DNA of 64,000 bases. Source: Sabellastarte sp. h YS-2021 (Eukaryota > Annelida > Polychaeta > Sabellida > Sabellidae). The translations under genes and the position numbers were made by a program. The DNA is taken from NCBI GenBank assembly GCA_964017235.1, contig OZ024940.1:25239615-25303614 (forward strand). Direction: 5' to 3'. Shown in pieces: positions 48,371 to 54,300 of this stretch. Position 1 is the first letter of the stretch, and each line of letters begins with the position of its first letter. The notes under the pieces were generated by a model, which worked only from the letters and a program-made list of their open reading frames with translations, was not told where the DNA came from and did not search any database.

Positions 48371-51300
48371 AGGGGGGTGGGGTGGTGGCATTTAATAGGG
48401 AGGATGGGCTTTTATATGGTGAAATACTGTAGTTTAAGTCTTTAATGCATTTCTAAAATTACTTTTGTATTATTGTTCATATTTATATTTATTATTCATC
48501 TTCATATTATTTAATATTTTTATATTCTACTATAATACACGGTTAAACTTGTGGTACTCTTTATATGGCATTTAATATGAAGGGGGGCATTTATATGGTG
48601 AAATACTGTAGTTTAAGTCTTTATTGCATTTCTAAACTTACTTTTGTATTGTTATTCATATTTATTATTCATATTCATATAATTTAAGATTTATAATTCT
48701 ACAATGTATAATTCATGGTTAAAGTTATGGCTCTTTTTATATGGCATTTAATATGGGGGAGGGGGGGGCATTTATATGGTGAAATACCGTAGTTTAAGTC
48801 TTTAATGCATTTCTAAACTTACTTTTGTATTGTTATTCATATTTATTTTTATTATTCATATTCATATTATTTAAGATTTATAATTCTACATTGTATAATT
48901 CATGGTTAAAGTTACGGTTCTTTTTAATTATGGCATATATGTATGTTTTACTGGCACCATCAGTTTCAATTTCATTCTTCTCATTTCCATTCCTCTCTCT
49001 AAATGTGCTTATGTTTATAAACTTAGGTTTTTATGTACAAACAAGTTTCCGTCGATGTCATGTCACAGTAAAAAGTCGATCATCCAGGCTTCTATTATCT
49101 GAATATTCAATTATCTGAACTCATTTCTACACTCCCCTAAATCTGTGTTAACTTCCCCAGTTTTTCTGTGGGCCCGGGGAATGGGGATGGTTGTGTGTGA
49201 ATTTTTCACCAGTCAAAGAAAATAGTAGGCTGGGCTTTTTTCCGCTGGCAAATTTCATACACGGTGGCAAAATTCTTTTCCTTAACTGTAACGTTTTTTA
49301 CAGTTATATGGTTAAATCTGCTTGATGCCAAATAGAGTTATACACACAAAAAAGGGCTACAGTAACTATGCTGAAATATTTTGACAGGGTTCGGAGGTGC
49401 GAGATAACGGAAGGTGGGCAACGAACGTGAACTCTTTCAGACCAAGTACAGGTTTTCCCGACATCTTATTGCAAATGCACCTTAAAGTTATCACATATGT
49501 ACTATGTTAGTTGTACGGAATACCCCACACGATCACTCACTTTCTAAGGAAAACGTGGTTTGATTTATCTGATCACAGATAACAGACACAATTGTCACAA
49601 ACCAGCTGATTAACGTCACACAAACTGCACGCGTATGAACACAAAATAGAAAAATTAAATTGCTTTAGTTAAAGTTTTATTAACACTCAGTGCCATTAAT
49701 TAGCAAACAAGTGGATTCCCCGAGAACGCACAAGTATTATAAATTGCACATTTTTTTCCCACAATGACTGTTGATTCTTTTTTTTCAAGATTTAATATAA
49801 TTTACTTGTGATGTTTAGCCTTAGACAGGTTTGGTAGAATCTCTGTAAATTTCTCGAATTAAGTTGCATTTTGGATACCTTTCTTTTCTGCGTGGTTTAT
49901 TTGTTAAAGCAGTTTGAACTACACATATATTGAAAACAGCATTAATTTATACACTGGTATTTTTTTTTCATAATTTCAACATTACAATGGATTCTTTGAT
50001 CAGCAGTTTCTGCTTGACTGAATGAACACAAAAGAGAGTAAAAAGAGCATCTGAAGACGATGTAATAGAATTAATCATCTTTTGTAAATGAATTATTTAT
50101 AATTACAATCCTTACATTATGAAAAAAGATATAGGATTTTGTATTCAAAGAAAACCAATCGATCCACACATTCAGACCTATTTATGCTACATTTAATCGA
50201 GATGGCATGAAACAGCAGCTAGCAATTGTAAAAATAAGCCTGCTGTATAATCTTATGAATTGTTCAGCAGCCTGATTAGCAATATAAAAAAAAGAGAAAA
50301 CCCCTGGATTTATATCAAGTTGCAATAAAACCCAGAGCTACACGTTTATTCAAATGACTGTTCGGACCATAAAACATGTGACAGCCTGGTAGCCTGTTCG
50401 AGGAAGTAGATACACGCTGAGTCACTTGCCCAAACAAGAACTGCACCTCATTAATCTGATTGAATAATGGTCCCCACACACATGAATAATTAATCAGCAT
50501 AATTATTCGTAACTATGTGAAAGTAAAACAGATTACATGAAGGTTCAACAAACTTAAGGCTTATTGATTGATAAACATATTCTATATCTTTTTAGGCTAT
50601 ATAACTTTATAGGCAATCTGCAAAATTTTTTTAGAGAAATGATACACTTACAAACCAATTTTGTTTGGCCCAAAAATCAGAAAGATGAAGCACAATAGCT
50701 GCGGGTCTAATTACATGCTCAAGCCAATATTAATACATAGAGCCCAATCCTGTGGATATTCAAGGTTCTAGTTATACAGAGTCTACTGTATATAGTGGAA
50801 GTTAGCCATAACTAGAACCAAATCCTGCGGATATTGGGAGGTTCTAGTTATACAGAGTCTACTGTATATAGTGGAAGTTAGCCATAACTAGAACCAAATC
50901 CTGCGGATATTGGGAGGTTCTAGCTATACAGAGTCTACTGTATATAGTGGAAGTTAGCCATAACTAGAACCAAATCCTGTGGATATTGGAGGTTCTAGTT
51001 ATACAGAGTCTACTGTATACAGTGGGAGTCAGCCATAACTAGAACCAAATCCTGTGGATATTGGGAGGTTCTAGTTATACAGAGTTTACTGTATAGAGTG
51101 GAAGTTAGCCATAACTAGAACCAAATCCTGTGGATATTGGGGCTTCTAGTTATACATTCTTAGTGTACATATATATTGTGGAGGCTTGCCATAGCTAAAA
51201 CCAATTTCTCTGTACACTGCAGCTTATAGACGTCTAGTTAACATCACTGGATTAATAGTTTCCATTAAAAAAAACCACTTTTGATATTATTATAATGGCA

Positions 51301-54300
51301 CACACTCAGACCTATTTATGCTTCATTTTAATCTGCTTGCCCATTTCCAGACACTGAGTCACCGTCGAGATGCTTAATTTACAGCATATGAGTCAAATCT
51401 TGCCCATATTCAAATTAGCCATACCATACCCAAAAATATCTGCCACTTTGTCCTAGTTGGTAACACACTGGCCTAGGAACACAGAGGGCGTGGGTTTGAT
51501 CCCTGGATACAGGCAGGTATGTAGACGCTCAGATGACCAATTTAAATCAAATGGCTGACCTCTGTCACTGGGTCCTATCCCCAGTGGCAGGCTAAAGAAC
51601 CTCAGGAATTTTGTAAAATGGTCATCCCTTAGACTCTGTCTCTTTCAGTCTCCAGAGAGCTTGGCCTGTTTTTGTACTGTTGGTGGGTGGCTCAAAGAGT
51701 CCTATCAGTGAAGGGTGTGCTACGAAGGATATCTTGCAATAGGGATCAATTTACGAGGTCACAAAGTACAATAAATGCCACAGATAATGTCAACACCACA
51801 TAGCAAACTCGCTATTTGACCACGAGGTCAAGGAATGTGGGGAATACTCAAATATTTTGGGTCTATTCTTAAGTTTTAAGGTATTATGATTATCTTTGAG
51901 AAAGCAACATGCCATATTTATCCGTATAAACACCCCGGGGGCAATGCATTTTTCAGGGGGGGGGGGGGGGGGGGAGGGGCTATTATTAAAGATAGAAAAA
52001 AAATCAACTCTCAAGTCCAGTGGCAGTGGGCGATAATCATCCCGGGACACTTACAGCCTTAATCTCGCTTACCAGCAAGTATAACAGCAGAACTTAAAAC
52101 ATTAAAAACAAGCTTTAAATCTGAAGAAATTATAAACTTTGATCTCGTTTTTTGCCGATTTTAAGGCATCTGTGATCAAAATTGCCATGTTTTGTTGTGA
52201 TTTTCTTTATTTCTCCTAATTGGTATTCGACTGGGGAAGTACTAAAACACATCTTTTTTCGGAATCCCGGAAACACAAGGCTGGTGGCTGTTGAGAGGGA
52301 TGTAAAATCCTGGAATAGGAACTTTGCAAAGGTTGAGAAGAGGGGGGGGGGGCATTATTAGGGAGGGGGCGTTCATACGGATAAATACGGTATGCATGAA
52401 ACATCATTCATTTGTTCACCACCACTAATGTACAGCAAAATGTTCAAAAAAAATTTATTGCTGCACTAATCAACCGAAACAAATCAGGCTTCGACTGTGC
52501 CCCCACTACAATCGCACACCTGCATGATTGTCTGTTTCTTGTTTGCTGTTTTGTTTTTGTTTACACCACTGTAGACAGGAAAAGGGGAACACGCTTGACC
52601 TTCGAGGCGAGGCTTCTAAAGCGAATGGCGGGACCCTGGACTCTCGCCTGAACCAATCTTTTACCCGGAGTTTATACAACAGCAGCAGCACAAGTAGGTT
52701 TCCCTTCTGAGGTATTTGTGTGATAGAAAAAAACAAAAAAATAATGCTTTTTAAATGTCCATTTTAACCACTAATGGTGCATTCATACTGTTCCCTGCGG
52801 CCATAATAGTACGTATCTGACTTTCAGTCCACGACTGTACCCTTATTGCTCCATAAAATGGACCTTGTATGTGGTTAATGTCCCTTTATAAATTAATCGT
52901 CCCATAAAGCGATCTCCCCCCTACCCCACCTTTTACCCCTCTGGCGTGTACATTTTAATTTAGCCATATAAGAGCTACTGGCCAGGCTTTTCAAAGCATT
53001 TCAGCAACTCCACCACATACTGAAAAATGCTGTCTAATCTAATCCATTCTGGACTTTTATAGCACTTAATCTCCATCAATGGACAGACTCTTAAAGGCAC
53101 AATCTGACTCTATACCATGGTTTATTGGGTTTTATTGTTATATATCACAGTCTGATATTGAGATAGAAATTGCATTAAGTAGTTCGTGGCATCCAGGAAT
53201 CACTGAAACTCCATTTTCACGAGGCACGAGACACATAATTCTTGCATGGGAATATGGTACAATCTTTTTCATTTTGATGGCCGTCACAGACATCACAATT
53301 TATATGCGCTGTGCCATTTTTAGCAGCTTGTCTTTGTTGGGCTAGAATGAGGAATTTGTTTCTTTGTCTCCACTGCATGGCATCATATTTGTGCGTGTAT
53401 TTTTTTGTTGTTTATTTTTTTTGCCCTCGCCTTGTGTCAGAAGAAATACACGCATGTGTGGTATTAACATGTAGTAGGCTATGTATAAATACTATATATA
53501 TATTATTTTTCTATAACCAAGTTGTGAAGAAGTAACTATTTGTGCTCTTTTTCTTTTGATATTATTATTATTATTATTATAGTGTATTTTATCGCTTATT
53601 TTACTGCACCTCATAAAATCAGGAGAATGACTTGTTACCAAGTCAGTAACTCTATGGGAAAAGTTGCTGTAAGTCTATTTACAATTATACAGGGTGTACT
53701 TAACTAATCCAAGGAGCCCGCCTATTAGGACATTGCAGATTATATATTAAATGCCACGTTGTGCTCGTAAGATAATTTTAAATCACTCACCTAATCGACA
53801 TATTTTGACTGATTTTGATATTTTTGATTTTGAGTACATTAAGAATATCTTATAATACACAACACATTGAGTACTGCAATGTCTTTATAGGCACTCTGTA
53901 GTTACCGTATTTTGTTGAAGGATATTTTATAGTACCGTAAATTTCCAAAATAACGCCCAGGTTCAAATAAACGCCTGGTTCAAATTAACGCCTGGGTACC
54001 AAGCACACTGTTTACAATTTATGACACTGTTTTTATACTTCAAAAGAACGCCTGGTTCAATTTAACGCCTGGTCTGATAACCATTTGAAAATAATTAACG
54101 CCCGGGCCATATTTTGGAAAAATACGGTAGTTATTAATTATTTGAAAAAATCTAGTAGTCTGGGGGGTGGGGTTAACTTTGAAACAGACCTTGGGTCTTT
54201 TAGAGGTAATTCGAGTGTCAGATTTTAAAGATTTATCCTCTATTAATTTGATTAATTGCACTATAATTTTTGTCATTATTTTTACATGTACGTCACAAAT

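Larger units (their letters stand above)
46565..52574 (+). other. Receptor intron 12 (6 kb)
   Basis: It contains minisatellite clusters 4 and 5, a MITE with GTATAAACACCCC ends twice (47965-48431 and 51911-52394), a 179-bp tandem array, a degenerate pogo-like end (49065-49140) and a SINE C. Positions 49,150-50,730 show nothing recognisable. Confidence 0.6.

Noticed and set aside
48825..49118. 97-codon plus-strand frame
   Set aside because: AT-rich hydrophobic translation of the third unit of the 179-bp tandem repeat and its flank; no conserved motif.
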